This document shows, one piece after another, positions 11,471 to 21,316 of a stretch of DNA of 64,000 nucleotides; within the stretch, counting starts at the first letter, position 1; every line of letters starts with the position of its first letter. The position numbers were made by a program, and so were the translations under genes. The notes under the pieces were generated by a model. The model saw only the letters and a list, made by a program, of their open reading frames with translations. It searched no databases and was not told the origin of the DNA. This DNA comes from Ascaphus truei (taxonomy: Eukaryota; Chordata; Amphibia; Anura; Ascaphidae). Location: NCBI GenBank assembly GCA_036426205.1, contig CM071568.1:219153216-219217215 (forward strand), given 5' to 3'.

Positions 11471-11987
11471 GTGAAGGGAAATGGGAAGAGAAGTTGGGGG
11501 CAGTGATTTTAACTACAAACGAAATAAAAACCAGATAAAAATGACCTTAGCAAGAAATATTACTTTGTTGCAAGTAACAAAGTTACTAGTTCGGACCCTC
11601 CAGCTTCTGACAGCACTAGCAGCTGAGAGAGAGTGAGAGAGCCTGCATATGCTGCTGTGCTCTGTGAGAGGAGAGGAACGGAGATGCAGCTGGAGCTTGG
11701 ACGGGAGAGGTATTTACTGTTGGCAGTTTTAAATTTGCCAGTTTTTTTAATTTCAAATTCTCAGCGCGCTCCCCCTACATCTCTGAAAGGTTAATTGGCA
11801 AGTTGCCAAATGGAAAAAGGAGGGCATAAAAATATTAAAACTGGAAAATAAACCCTAGATCAAGAAGAGAAAATACCCAAATCTAAAGTAAATGTTGCTT
11901 TAGGGCTAAATATTGGGATAGCGATTGTGACGGGCAGCAGGTTCTCTTTTGCAAAAAAAAGAGAAAACAACAATACACAGCTCTGAC

Positions 11988-12134
11988 CTGGGAGGGAACA
12001 CTTTTCGGTGGCTCGATACGGATGGTTGGATCCCACTCTCCTGGAGGTAGGACCGTCACTTGGTCTAAAAATTCATCTATTCCTGCAAGAAGATCATTTC
12101 GGTCTTTCGCCTTATAAGCAACATCATGGAATAT
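11988..12134 (-). CDS. slc4a7: SLC4A7 exon H (cytosolic domain end)
   Basis: A 147-bp exon of exactly 49 codons, phase 0 at both ends: acceptor CCTTTAAAG, then [40 protein letters not shown] and EPPKSVPSQ, donor GTCAGA. This is the C-terminal edge of the Band-3 cytosolic domain, nearly invariant in Na+-coupled SLC4 members. Its length is a multiple of three, so skipping it would keep the frame. Confidence 0.96.
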
Positions 12135-12720
12135 CTTTAAAGGAAACAAAAGCAGGACATGAGCTCTCATTTTACATACAAGGCCAAACCGACCAAGAAT
12201 CCCTTTTAATTATTAGTCTAAAAAAAAAAAAAAAACTAATGACATACAAAATGTGATTCTTCCTTATGACCACAAAACTAATCTCGGTATTAGGACAAAC
12301 ATTTCCTTTTAAAACATGCACTGAAATATTCTTTAGACGTCAAAGACGTTTTCTTTAAAAACATGTATTGAAATTACATGTTCGGCAATATGCTAAAATA
12401 TTAGTATCCAGTAACACCACTAAGAATAATGTTATAATGTTCATATTTATATAGCACAATGCAGGGTAGATCGGTGCTCGTACCCCCTGGTAAAATTATT
12501 CATTCACAAAATAAGTGTATTTATTTTTTTATATACACACCATGTGACTTGCATCACACTATTTGTGGGCAATACTAGACTAAGATCTCAACAATTATAA
12601 GGGCCAAAGCTACTGTATGGCTCATGCATGGACATTGTATATTAACTCGAACCCTTCTATTCTTTATGAGCATTTAAACATTTGCATGATGATTGCTCAT
12701 GGAATATTATGTTGTGTAAT

Positions 12721-12762
<42 letters not shown>

Positions 12763-12799
12763 AAACACACACACGTCACAAATGTAAACAAACAATTAC
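12135..12799 (-). other. Intron G-H
   Basis: A 665-bp intron with a CA microsatellite at 12722-12774 close to the donor side of exon G; nothing else seen. Confidence 0.85.
12722..12774. repeat. CA microsatellite
   Basis: About 25 CA dinucleotides with CAAA interruptions. It lies within 80 bp of the exon G donor. Confidence 0.95.
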
Positions 12800-12887
12800 C
12801 TCGTCAGTCATAAGGGTAGCTATTGATCTTCCAATTTCATGATACTGTGCTGCTTTTCCAGCTGGACCCAATAATAAAAATAAAAAC
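12800..12887 (-). CDS. slc4a7: SLC4A7 exon G (cytosolic domain)
   Basis: An 88-bp exon: acceptor GTTCCAACAG, then one base completing Arg, then [20 protein letters not shown] and SIATLMTDE, donor GTAATT. It encodes part of the Band-3 cytosolic dimerisation domain shared by SLC4 proteins. The GPAGKA block matches SLC4A7 (SLC4A8 and SLC4A10 have a Gly-Gln here). Phase joins exons F and H exactly. Confidence 0.95.
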
Positions 12888-13570
12888 CTGTTGGAACAAA
12901 TGGTCGTTTACAGGTAGCTTTGTTTAGGGAAGTGTGAAGTCCTTCATTAAATTGAAAGGCAGTACTATCAATTATGCAAGCAACTGGAAAGGGGAGTAAG
13001 GTCTACTAATGCACTATTAAAGCATTTCTCATATTTAAAACGTTAAGTATTATTTAATGGGAAATGTGCACCTATCTAACACCCTTAACAGAGTAAATAA
13101 AGATTCATAGGGGCCTATTCTGTAAGCCTTAAAAAAAAAAAAAAAAATTCTTTTTTTTGAACACAAATTACCCTGCCGGTTACACCACCTGTTTTTTTTC
13201 AGCGTTGCTATCACGGTTTTCTGAAAGCCTCGATTAACTGTGATAGCAAAATTACCAAAACAGGCGAGTAGCCGGTGACGTGATAATCACCTCTCTGAAA
13301 AGAGCAAAGTGGGCGATTATTTCCAGCTGCTGAGAGAGCTGCACAGATAGAGCCACCTCTCCCTATTTATTTAGAAAACTCTTGCGCCCCTCGGGGGAGC
13401 GCATCCCCCACTTTGCGCACACCTAGGTTATGCCAATATTAGGAATAGTAAAAATAACAGCAATAGCAGCAATAATAGCAGTGTGAACCAACACTAACAA
13501 TAATACTAATGAAATAAACGCAGATAAACATGTAGAAGCTGTAAGTTAGGCGGTAAAATAAATTCAGTAC
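12888..13570 (-). other. Intron F-G
   Basis: A 683-bp intron. Positions 13130-13390 look like an unidentified GC-rich repeat insert with long A and T runs and the word CTGTGATAGCAAAATTACC; no termini or duplications convinced me. Confidence 0.7.
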
Positions 13571-13728
13571 CGTGTAGGAATTGGGACTTCTGTAAGCCCC
13601 GTAAGAAGAACCGCTGGACTCAATCTAACAAAGGCAATAATTGGACGTTCCAAATTCTCTATTTCTCCCACTAACACATTTGATGCCTCTGCTCCATGTG
13701 GGATTTTCCTCATGAAGTTCATGTCCAC
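13571..13728 (-). CDS. slc4a7: SLC4A7 exon F (cytosolic domain)
   Basis: A 158-bp exon: acceptor TCTCTCCTAG, then [40 protein letters not shown] and [12 protein letters not shown] plus two bases of Arg, donor GTACTG. It belongs to the cytosolic domain ([13 protein letters not shown] signature). It starts in phase 0, whereas the nearest upstream exon found (E) ends in phase 1. E cannot be spliced directly to F without a frameshift, so an intervening exon has been missed. Confidence 0.95.
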
Positions 13729-14741
13729 CTAGGAGAGAGAAAAAAAAGGAACTAGAATTGTTTTTCTCTGCAGCTCTTACATGGTTTTAAACATCAGATT
13801 TATTTTTAATTATTATTTTAGTTTTTTTTAGCTACAAATACCCACGTAAGGAGCTTGCTTTCAGACTTTTCAATTGAATCCAACAGTTGAAAACAGCACT
13901 TCACATGAGCTAGGGATGGGAAGAGTAACTTTTTAGGTACACCGAAGATATGTCTGTCAATGGAATGATTTTGTCACAAAAATGTTTTGCTTCTACAGGA
14001 GTTTTATTATTAACAACTTAGCTACCAGAGGGGTGTAAAACACATTACAATGACAGAAATATTCCCTAAACACATATGGAAACATACTCTGACCAACATT
14101 TATTAAAAATGTATAGAAATTAAAAAAAATAAACACTTCTGAAATTATACACAAGATACATTCTTCAAATATAGATTTTGTTTTTATCATTTTTACAATG
14201 CAAATATACAAATGCTTTGCTGCATACTGAGGTTGGTAATATATATATATATATGTATATGTATATATATATATATTTAAAAAAAAAACAATTAAAAGGT
14301 TCTAGTTATCAATTTTTTGCCGTTTGTGTATAATACCAGAGTGAATTATTTTAGAAGAGCTACGGCACAAATGAGTCTTCACCCACAGACACAAAAGGTG
14401 ACATGATCGGCATTAGAAACTAAACACCATTGACACAGCTATCTGCAGGAACTTACAGCCAACCTCTTGCGTCTCATTACAAGCGTGCCACAATTACAGT
14501 GCCAGGAGGCAGAGTCCTGCCCAAGTGGAGATGTGGGGCCAAGCAGAAACATAAAAACGGTCATACAGGTGCAGCAGTACTTCATGTTAACAGGAAGAAA
14601 ATCTCATCTACTGTACAGCAAGTTTTCCCATTATTTTTTAAATTTAATTTTAAAAAAAACCCCAAAACAAAACAAAAAAAAGAACAGTCTTTGTTACTGG
14701 TTGCTAAATAAGACTATCACTTACAGGAGCCTAATTATTAA

Positions 14742-15014
14742 CCCTTTGGGTACCCAAGGACAGCTACCACACCATGGAGTTTGTAACTGCTGGGGCCACG
14801 TGACGTAGTAGCTACGCCATATGCTATTTGGTTGCATTCTGTGGTGCGCTAAACTGAATCTGGTCGGGTGAGGAACAGAAGAGGACTCTTCTTCTGCTCT
14901 ATCATCAGTGACGCCAGGATCACGTTATCGCTCCCAAGAGGCAGTCACGTGGTCGCCCAGGTGCCGGAGTTGCTGTGTCCTTCTGGTGCTGCGGCCCCTC
15001 CGACACGCAAAGGG
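14742..15014. mobile_element. piggyBac-type MITE (TTAA)
   Basis: A 273-bp element starting CCCTTTGGGTACC and ending ACACGCAAAGGG, flanked on both sides by TTAA (14738-14741 and 15015-15018). CCCTTTG ends with TTAA duplications are typical of piggyBac transposons, including the frog Uribo group. No transposase frame. Confidence 0.8.
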
Positions 15015-15656
15015 TTAAACTGCTGAAATGGCGAGCCGGTGAATAAAATTGCACCAAAAACATGTCCAAAACGTGCAATGTTTTGTCTTGTAGCCATTTG
15101 GTTTTGGCCTGTAAATTATGTACAATATGTAAATTTGGTAGGCAAATGAGCTAATCTCACAAAATGAAAGTATTGAAATACTTTACAATGATGTGCGAGA
15201 AAAGAGAGTTAACAGCTAAAATCTCCTCCTACCGGCTGGTCAAATTGATATTTTAACAAACAAAAAAGTTATTTATTGGCGCTTAAATCTATTACTAAAT
15301 GGTGAATCGGTGACTTATAATAAGTGCTTAAATAATAGTGACAATTCAAACTGTTAAAGTGAATAAGTGATAAAGTGAATCAATATAATAAACTAAAATG
15401 CAGCTTCAACCCTTCATGTAGATTGCTTTTCCTCAATCCAAAAGTGTCAGATGTCCAGGATGTTTGTGGGGAGCGCAGATATATATGTGGAAAGAAAAAC
15501 ACAAGCAAAATAGTGCAAATATGCATTTCAAAAAACTGGATATTCAGTGAGTTCTTAGTAGAATCCAGAGAAATTTGTACTTAGAAATTTCCCTAAGTAC
15601 ACATGTACATAAAAATATCTTTTATCCCGAAACAGCAGCTTTCACCGAGATGTATG

Positions 15657-15696
15657 TATATATATGTATGTATGTGTGTGTGTGTGTGTGTGTGTT
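15657..15696. repeat. TG/TATG microsatellite
   Basis: A TATG run passing into about eleven TG units and a T run. Confidence 0.9.
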
Positions 15697-16396
15697 TTTT
15701 ATGGGAGTCCCCTCTTGATCATTACTATTATTTTTTCTGATTGCTGGAAACTGGTTGTGCTCTGTTGTTCTGTCACCTTTCTACCATTAAGCTACATTTA
15801 AGACTGACGTTTGGGTAAAACTGTTCAGCTCTTTTTCATAGGGAAGAATAAACTTTTTTTTTTGTGTTGCCAAAATTAGCAATGGTTTTAGTCTTCAATA
15901 ATCAAACAGTAGATATTTGTGAACAAACGTTTGGCACGTTTGTTAAACATCCCTGAGATACAGAACCAGAATACTTCTACTGCACCTAAGTGAGACATTT
16001 TGTGAAGAAAGGAACCACAATGTTCAAATGGAAATGAAATACATCCGAGTGAATTTCCAAAGCTCATTAGTGCTTGAGGTCAATGGTCAATTATCCCAAA
16101 TCCATCTCTGTGCAATCACTGAACCGACAAGGTTTACTAGGTCATTATATTACCAGCTGCACATCAGAACAATCTAATATTAAATGCTAGAGGGGCCTGC
16201 AACGCATCGTACTGTTGAAAAAAAAGACAAGCGATGAAAACGTGAGCTGGGACATGAAAAAAAATGCATCCTCTCAAATGAATGAGGAGTGGGATATAAA
16301 ATCGGATAGATAACACCTATACCAGCTACTTCAAAACATATATTTTCAAGATGAATGCAATGCAAGGTCAAAAAAAAGTCACTACATGTATGTTAA

Positions 16397-16774
16397 CCCT
16401 TTGCGTCTTTACGGAGCGACAAATGTACCAAACCTAAATGTTTCTGGCACCACTGTAAGCTGCAGTCATGTGACCATGACTGCCCCGGCGTCAGAGAATT
16501 AACGCTGCGGAGGTCCAGAAATATGGAGCCCTTGCATACCGTAGCAGACACCGTCTCCAGCGGGCGCAGTTTTTTGCTCTTCCGGCCATGGCTCCGAAGA
16601 AAGCAAGTCTAGCTACATCTATATATTAATTAACAAGTAAAATTACTAATCCCTAACATGGCTACCTGTATTTTAAAAAAAAGGCTATATTTTGCATGTA
16701 CTTTTATTCAATACTTTTGCTGCTAGAGATGACTGCTCAGTAAAGTGGTGCATATCCATCTGGCAGCAAAGGGG
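16397..16774. mobile_element. piggyBac-type MITE (TTAA)
   Basis: A 378-bp element starting CCCTTTGCGTC and ending GGCAGCAAAGGGG, flanked by TTAA at 16393-16396 and 16775-16778. It has the same terminal class as the element at 14742 but a different interior, so it represents a second family. Confidence 0.8.
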
Positions 16775-17544
16775 TTAAATCGAATATATCAAGAGCTGGT
16801 GTATTAACTGGATAGTGGACCAGTAGCGATAGATGTATCGTTGGTCTATACTTGATGGCAGAACCAATTCAGTGGATACCTTCAGCCTCACATGCACTCC
16901 TTCCAACTCCAGAACAAGCACATTTAATATATCATTCTCACCTTTTATTCACAGGGTGCCTTAAGAGACACTCCATGTTGCATTTGTACACTAAGGCGTG
17001 TAATATAGTGCGCTACCGTGCACCAATTAGAATTGGCTGTGTCCAGGCCTGGCGTTCTATACTTCAGCGCGCGCACGGTAGTGAGCAGTGGTGTGGCAGA
17101 TCAAAGCAAATACGTGAAAATGTATATTTTCGTGCTACTGCCGCACCACATGATGCTGCCAAGCCAATCACAGCGCGGTTATCGCTGTGAAGTCTATAGC
17201 CACGCCCCTAGCCACGCACGCCACAACATATAAACGAAACACGCGCGCCACGTGCATGCGCAACGCCGGGCGCGCGCACCAGCGCCTACTATATAACAAG
17301 TCTATGTCTCCAACAATATTGCTCACAGAATGGCCACTGGTTCTTTTAAAGGGGGCATTTCCTCTTGCCTGATTTTTGCTTCTCCATTTTGGCTTTATTT
17401 TTGTTAAATAAATCATGACACGGTGTAATATGTCATGTGTTGTTGTTCATCTGAGGTTGTATTTACCTCATTTTAAGACCTGCTAAGGAACAGATGATTG
17501 TTATTATGTCCCGATATGTAAAATCATGGAATTCAAAGAGGGGC

Positions 17545-17600
17545 ACGCATGACCCTGAGGAAGGTCCCGTTACGGTGACCGAAACGTTCGTTGCAATGCC
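17545..17600 (+). ncRNA. Hammerhead-like hairpin, degenerate
   Basis: Core CTGAGGA (17555-17561), an extra A, stem GGTC/GACC, then GAAACGTTCGTT. In this last part ACG-TT-CGT could form the short stem III and the following T would be the cleavage nucleotide. Flanking stem I pairing is weak (GCAT with ATGC). It has most of the conserved hammerhead bases but an extra base at the stem II junction, so activity is doubtful. It sits in a dispersed repeat whose tail continues through ATACAAACTTTG. Confidence 0.4.
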
Positions 17601-17775
17601 TCTCTTGTCTACAATACAAACTTTGTTTTGGATTTAACCCTCAGTGTGCTGTCTCTTATTATCGGACATCCTTCTGGTAATTATTATCTTTATCTATATA
17701 TAAAAAAGAATAAATATATATATAATAAATCGGAAATAGCCGTGTTAGTCCAGTTGCGATAGTGCAGAATAAATA

Positions 17776-18135
17776 AGTTCTTCAGTATTAGGTGATACCT
17801 TTTTTATTTGGCCTAACAATTTATGTCATAGGACAAGCTTTCGAGAGTTTTCCTATCTTCCTCAGGTCAGCAATACTGGTTTACAAAGATTTCTATGTCT
17901 TAGACAGGGATCTCTGTTTCAACACCCTTCCAGTGCCTTCCCCTACCTCATACATATTTCTGTTCTACATTCTTCCTTTTTTTTTTTTTTCTCCCCAATC
18001 CCTGTCTAAGTCATAGAAACCTATGTAAACCAGTATTGCTGACCTGAGGAAGAGAGGAAAACTCTCGAAAGCTTGTCCTATGACATAAATTGTTAGTCCA
18101 AATAAAAAAAAAGGTATCACCTAATACTGAAGAAC
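17776..18135. repeat. Fold-back element with CTGAGGAAG/CGAAAGC hairpins
   Basis: Two long inverted arms, about 17776-17920 and 17993-18135. The left arm begins GTTCTTCAGTATTAGGTGAT and the right arm ends with its reverse complement. Both arms carry AAGCTTTCGAGAG with TCTTCCTCAG, that is CTGAGGAAG-stem-CTCTCGAAAGCTT on the other strand. The same family occurs at 30190-31060 and, as a diverged relative, at 38461-38652. Confidence 0.8.
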
Positions 18136-18168
<33 letters not shown>

Positions 18169-18180
18169 ATGGAAATATTA

Positions 18181-18297
18181 CTGTATGCTCATTTGCATGT
18201 CTTAAGACAGGTCTGCAACCCCGCCTTTCACCATTATCACCCAGCACTTCCACTGCAGAAATGGATTCTGGGAAATAACATGCAAATGAGCACACAG
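18181..18297 (-). repeat. Inverted-repeat element with paired octamer motifs
   Basis: A 117-bp unit with ends CTGTATGCTCATTTGCATGT and ACATGCAAATGAGCACACAG. Each end contains the ATTTGCAT/ATGCAAAT octamer recognised by POU/Oct factors. Flanking sequence (TTAAGCTTGATGC side) is shared with the copies at 4.6 and 38.2 kb. Confidence 0.75.
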
Positions 18298-18374
18298 TGC
18301 CACCTTTTGCTTCAAAAACCATTAACATGGTTCCCTATAGGCTTAAGCTTGATGCATTGTCACATACATACACA

Positions 18375-18646
18375 GATGCAGCAACGAGTATTAGAACTCT
18401 GCCTGGGTAGATTCTGGGGCAGTCTCACAGTAAATGCCTCAACATTGCTGCAACATTTCTGTGAGATTCTTAATAGCCCATAGGATTAACACAGCAGGGA
18501 GTCCCTGCAAACTGAATGGGACTGCAGGGACCCCCTGCTGTGTTAATCCGATGGGCCATTAAGAATTTTACAGAAATGTTGAGGCATTTACTGTGAGACT
18601 GCCCCAGAATCTCTCAGGTAAGTGTTCTAATACTGGTAGCTGCATC
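18375..18646. repeat. Palindrome with about 130-bp arms
   Basis: The left arm starts GATGCAGCAACGAGTATTAG and the right arm ends TACTGGTAGCTGCATC. The arms match almost throughout, including the ends nearest the centre (AACACAGCAGGGAGTCCCTG against CAGGGACCCCCTGCTGTGTT), leaving a loop of under 20 bp near 18,513. It would fold into one long hairpin if transcribed. It is followed at once by a TG/TA/CA microsatellite (18648-18750). Confidence 0.85.
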
Positions 18647-18647
18647 A

Positions 18648-18648
18648 G

Positions 18649-18680
<32 letters not shown>

Positions 18681-18750
18681 CAGTATGTATATATATATAC
18701 ATATATATATACATATATACATACATACACACACACACACATACACACAC
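18648..18750. repeat. TG/TATA/CA compound microsatellite
   Basis: TG repeats, then TATG/TATA, then CA repeats, self-complementary overall. It abuts the palindrome at 18375-18646. Confidence 0.9.
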
Positions 18751-19501
18751 GTAGAATCCGCATACACACCTCTAATGTAGGGTATTAGCAAAACCAGAAA
18801 ATATACTCTAAATTAAAGAGACTGGTCGGTGCTCTGAGATAGGATAAGATATAACACAAACAAGACAAAAAAAATCTCAGTATCGAGCACTTAAAATATC
18901 TAATGAAAATATTACAAACTTTAATGTATTCAAATATAACATGCTAAAAACATATTAATACCAAAGGGGGGGGGGGGGAGACCCTGAATGAACATGAAAT
19001 ACACATATCAAAATGACAGGATAGGCTTACTGCACCAACATCCTAAATGAAGGCTAATGCCAAGAAGGTGTAGTGTGCAAACCCAAGAAAAAATAATCTT
19101 TCTTAGGTATGCAAGACCGGCCATTCAAAAATATAAATCAAAAAGACATGAGAACTACAAGCAACAAGGTGCTAATATCACAACACATTTATACCACACA
19201 TGCATCAGAAAGATGAAATAGCTGCAATAAGCATGTAGTTACACAGGTTGAAAGATAACAACAAATGTCACGGAGAATATAATCTCAACTGCAATGTATC
19301 TAGGAAAATCCCCGAGGTATAAAAGGCAGATGGATGGGACACAATAATAGTCAGAATGTCCAAGAGTTGAGCATGAACTCCATGTTGTAAATCAGAAGTA
19401 CAAAGCAATATTCATCCCAAAAGGAAAACCCTAAGTAAAGGGTAAAAGGTTTGCACAGGATCTCCTTGTATACTTATCAGTTGTGTTGTATGAAAGGTAA
19501 G

Positions 19502-19682
19502 AAGTCCTCAGGTCAGCATAAGGATACGGTACTGCATAATATGTCTGGGTCACCGCCACAAGCTCCCACTCTACATGTGTCATGACGAAGCCAGTAGGCG
19601 AAACATGTGTAGAGTGCGAGCTTACGGCGGTGACCCAGACATATTATGCAGTACCGTATCCTTATGCAGACCTGAGGACTTT
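19502..19682. repeat. Near-perfect palindrome centred on a hammerhead-like core
   Basis: The left arm AGTCCTCAGGTCAGCATAAG pairs with the right-end CTTATGCAGACCTGAGGACT. The arms of about 75-80 bp continue through GTACTGCATAATATGTCTGG and GGTCACCGCC to CACTCTACATGTGTC. At the centre is TGACGAAGCCAGTAGGCGAAAC (20 of its bases at 19583-19602): hammerhead-like TGACGA, an extra A, a GCC/GGC stem and GAAAC. Confidence 0.88.
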
Positions 19683-19919
19683 TTAGAGCATTGAAGTCGT
19701 TAGTTGTTAGCCAATATACAGATTATTGAAGAGAAGAGATAGAATTCATACATTCTAACACACTCTCCACCAAATTAAAGCAGTAACCCAGTATAGAAAT
19801 ATTCAGAGGAAACCCTAAAATGCCATATACATGTTAATACCCTTTTTTAAACCCATCTTTAGGAATTATTAAACGTGTATTTAATCACATAGGCCTCATT
19901 TTAGTTATTCCTCCTAGGG

Positions 19920-20819
19920 CAGGGGTCAACAACCCGGCTCTTTCCGCACCTACATGCGCTCTCCTCTGTCAGCAGGTTGTCGCTCCCCAGCTGCTGCCCC
20001 TCTCCCTCACAGTGCTGCTCTTGGCTGCAGGGGGTGGGGTTGGTTTTGGGGGGTGGGGGGTACGGCCGGCGCTGGTCGGGCCTCTTGCTGCCGCCCAGCA
20101 TCTCCCCAGCTGATAGCATGCCTCCTACACCATCCCACGCTGGCCTCTTTAATGCTGGCGCGCACCATAAGTGCCCGCCGCCACTTCCGGCATGAGCCGG
20201 TGTCACAGAGAGGCCCTGGGACAGTGCAGGAGGCATGCCAGCAGCTGGGGAGATACCGGACGGCAACAAAGATGTCCCACCAGTGCCGGCCACTCCCCCC
20301 CCCCCTCCCTCCGCCAAGAACAGCACAGTGAGGAGGAGAGGCAGCAGCTGGGGAGCGGCAACCCAGGACAGTGAAGAGAGAGGCAGGCCCAATGTAAGTG
20401 TGTGCATGTGTGTATTTGGGGGGGTGGGGGGGAAGGTAGTGTGTGCGTATGTGTGTATATTTTGGGGGGTAGTGCGTGTGTGTGTATTTGGGGGGGTAGT
20501 GTATGTGTATGTAGGTCTTGTGTATTTGAAAAGAACACTGTTTTGCACGGAAACAATTAAAAAACCTAAATAAAAGGGAATTATTATTGTGAGATGCATT
20601 TTATTCCCCCTCATATTTTATCTTTTCCCTAATTCTGATGAAAGTAAGTTTGTCATATGTTAATGCTTATACAGTATATACCAATTAGTGTGTTACAGTA
20701 TATGTATGTGTTTGTGGGGGTGTAATATTCATGCATGTGTTGTGGCTCTCTGAATATTTTGGACAAATATTTTTTTTTAGAAAATGGCTCTTCTTCCTTG
20801 AAAAGGTTGCAGACCCCTG
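19920..20819. mobile_element. 900-bp hAT element with internal minisatellite
   Basis: The left end reads CAGGGGTCAACAACCCGGCTC and the right-end complement CAGGGGTCTGCAACC. Flanks TCCTAGGG (19912-19919) and TCCAAGGG (20820-20827) form an 8-bp duplication with one change. The interior is GC-rich with an internal duplication (GGGGAGC and CTGCTGCC words recur) and a GTGTGTATTTGGGGGG minisatellite at about 20397-20515. No transposase is recognisable; the Pro/His-rich open frames are compositional. Confidence 0.82.
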
Positions 20820-21127
20820 TCCAAGGGGATGCAAAAGCCATTGTGGCAGCAAAAACGGTAACGGCAGAAATCTCCAGAATGTAAACGTGGTTATAAAGAA
20901 TTCTAATAATTATAGATAATCGCATATAAAGATCTATGGATAAAGAACATTCTAAGCTGTGTAATTATTGTGTAAGTATTATAATAAATACAAATATTAT
21001 AGTAAACATTTAGAAACCACAGAAAGGAAATTAGAGGGCTGCGGCTTTCAGGGGCGAGAGAAATCACCAATCAATTATGTTACAGCGAAATAGGTTAGAG
21101 TAAGCTGCTTGCCACAACTTATCTCAC

Positions 21128-21316
21128 CGTTTCGTTCAAGCAAGTGAGGATCAGAATGTTTCTTGCCTATGTCAGCGAAGGATCGGACTAGTGGGATACG
21201 GTTGCTGAGCTTCTTCTCATTCTGGTGATGGTGCCTCTTCAGTAGAGCCTCCTTGACATAATCCCTTATTGTCTCATCGAGCTGACCGGACGCAATCATG
21301 TTGTCCAACACCATAT
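21128..21316 (-). CDS. slc4a7: SLC4A7 exon E (cytosolic domain)
   Basis: A 189-bp exon: acceptor GGTCTTCACAG, completing Asp, then MVLDNMIASGQLDETIRDYV, KEALLKRHHHQNEKKLSNRI and PLVRSFADIGKKHSDPHLLE, then RN and one base, donor GTGAGA. The HHHQNEKK and RSFADIGKKHSDPHLLERN blocks are diagnostic: SLC4A8 and SLC4A10 have other residues after GKK, and only SLC4A7 has HSDPHLLERNGE. This is the strongest single piece of evidence for the paralogue call. It ends in phase 1. Confidence 0.96.

Larger units (their letters stand above)
9239..11987 (-). other. Intron H-I
   Basis: A 2.7-kb intron. It holds a repeated segment with a hammerhead-like core (10327-10400), a second copy of its start at 11114, and a purine-rich minisatellite (11128-11470). 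Positions 9239-10275 and 11475-11987 show nothing I can name. Confidence 0.8.
13729..21127 (-). other. Intron(s) E-F, must contain an unseen exon
   Basis: A 7.4-kb interval. Phase arithmetic requires at least one exon of length 2 modulo 3 between E and F; in other vertebrates the variable, alternatively spliced Ser/Pro-rich region and an NSTVDFSK-like segment lie here. I searched the minus strand for an ending of that kind next to a GT donor and found none I trust. The interval also carries two piggyBac MITEs, several palindromes and a 900-bp hAT element, listed separately. Confidence 0.75.

Noticed and set aside
14440..14590. Candidate for the missing SLC4A7 exon (donor-like GTAAGT on the minus strand at about 14450)
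   Set aside because: The only plausible acceptor puts a stop codon in the required frame, and the peptide does not resemble any SLC4A7 region.
16995..17300. Possible Harbinger MITE (TAAGGCGTGTAATATAGTGCGC start)
   Set aside because: The left end resembles the family at 29.8 and 32.6 kb, but I could not find a matching right end with a TAA duplication.
19901..20614. A 237-codon Pro/Thr-rich open frame
   Set aside because: It falls within the 900-bp hAT element and its minisatellite; nothing in it resembles a transposase.
20634..20650. CTGATGA near 20635 as another hammerhead core
   Set aside because: No stem and no GAAAC at a suitable distance.
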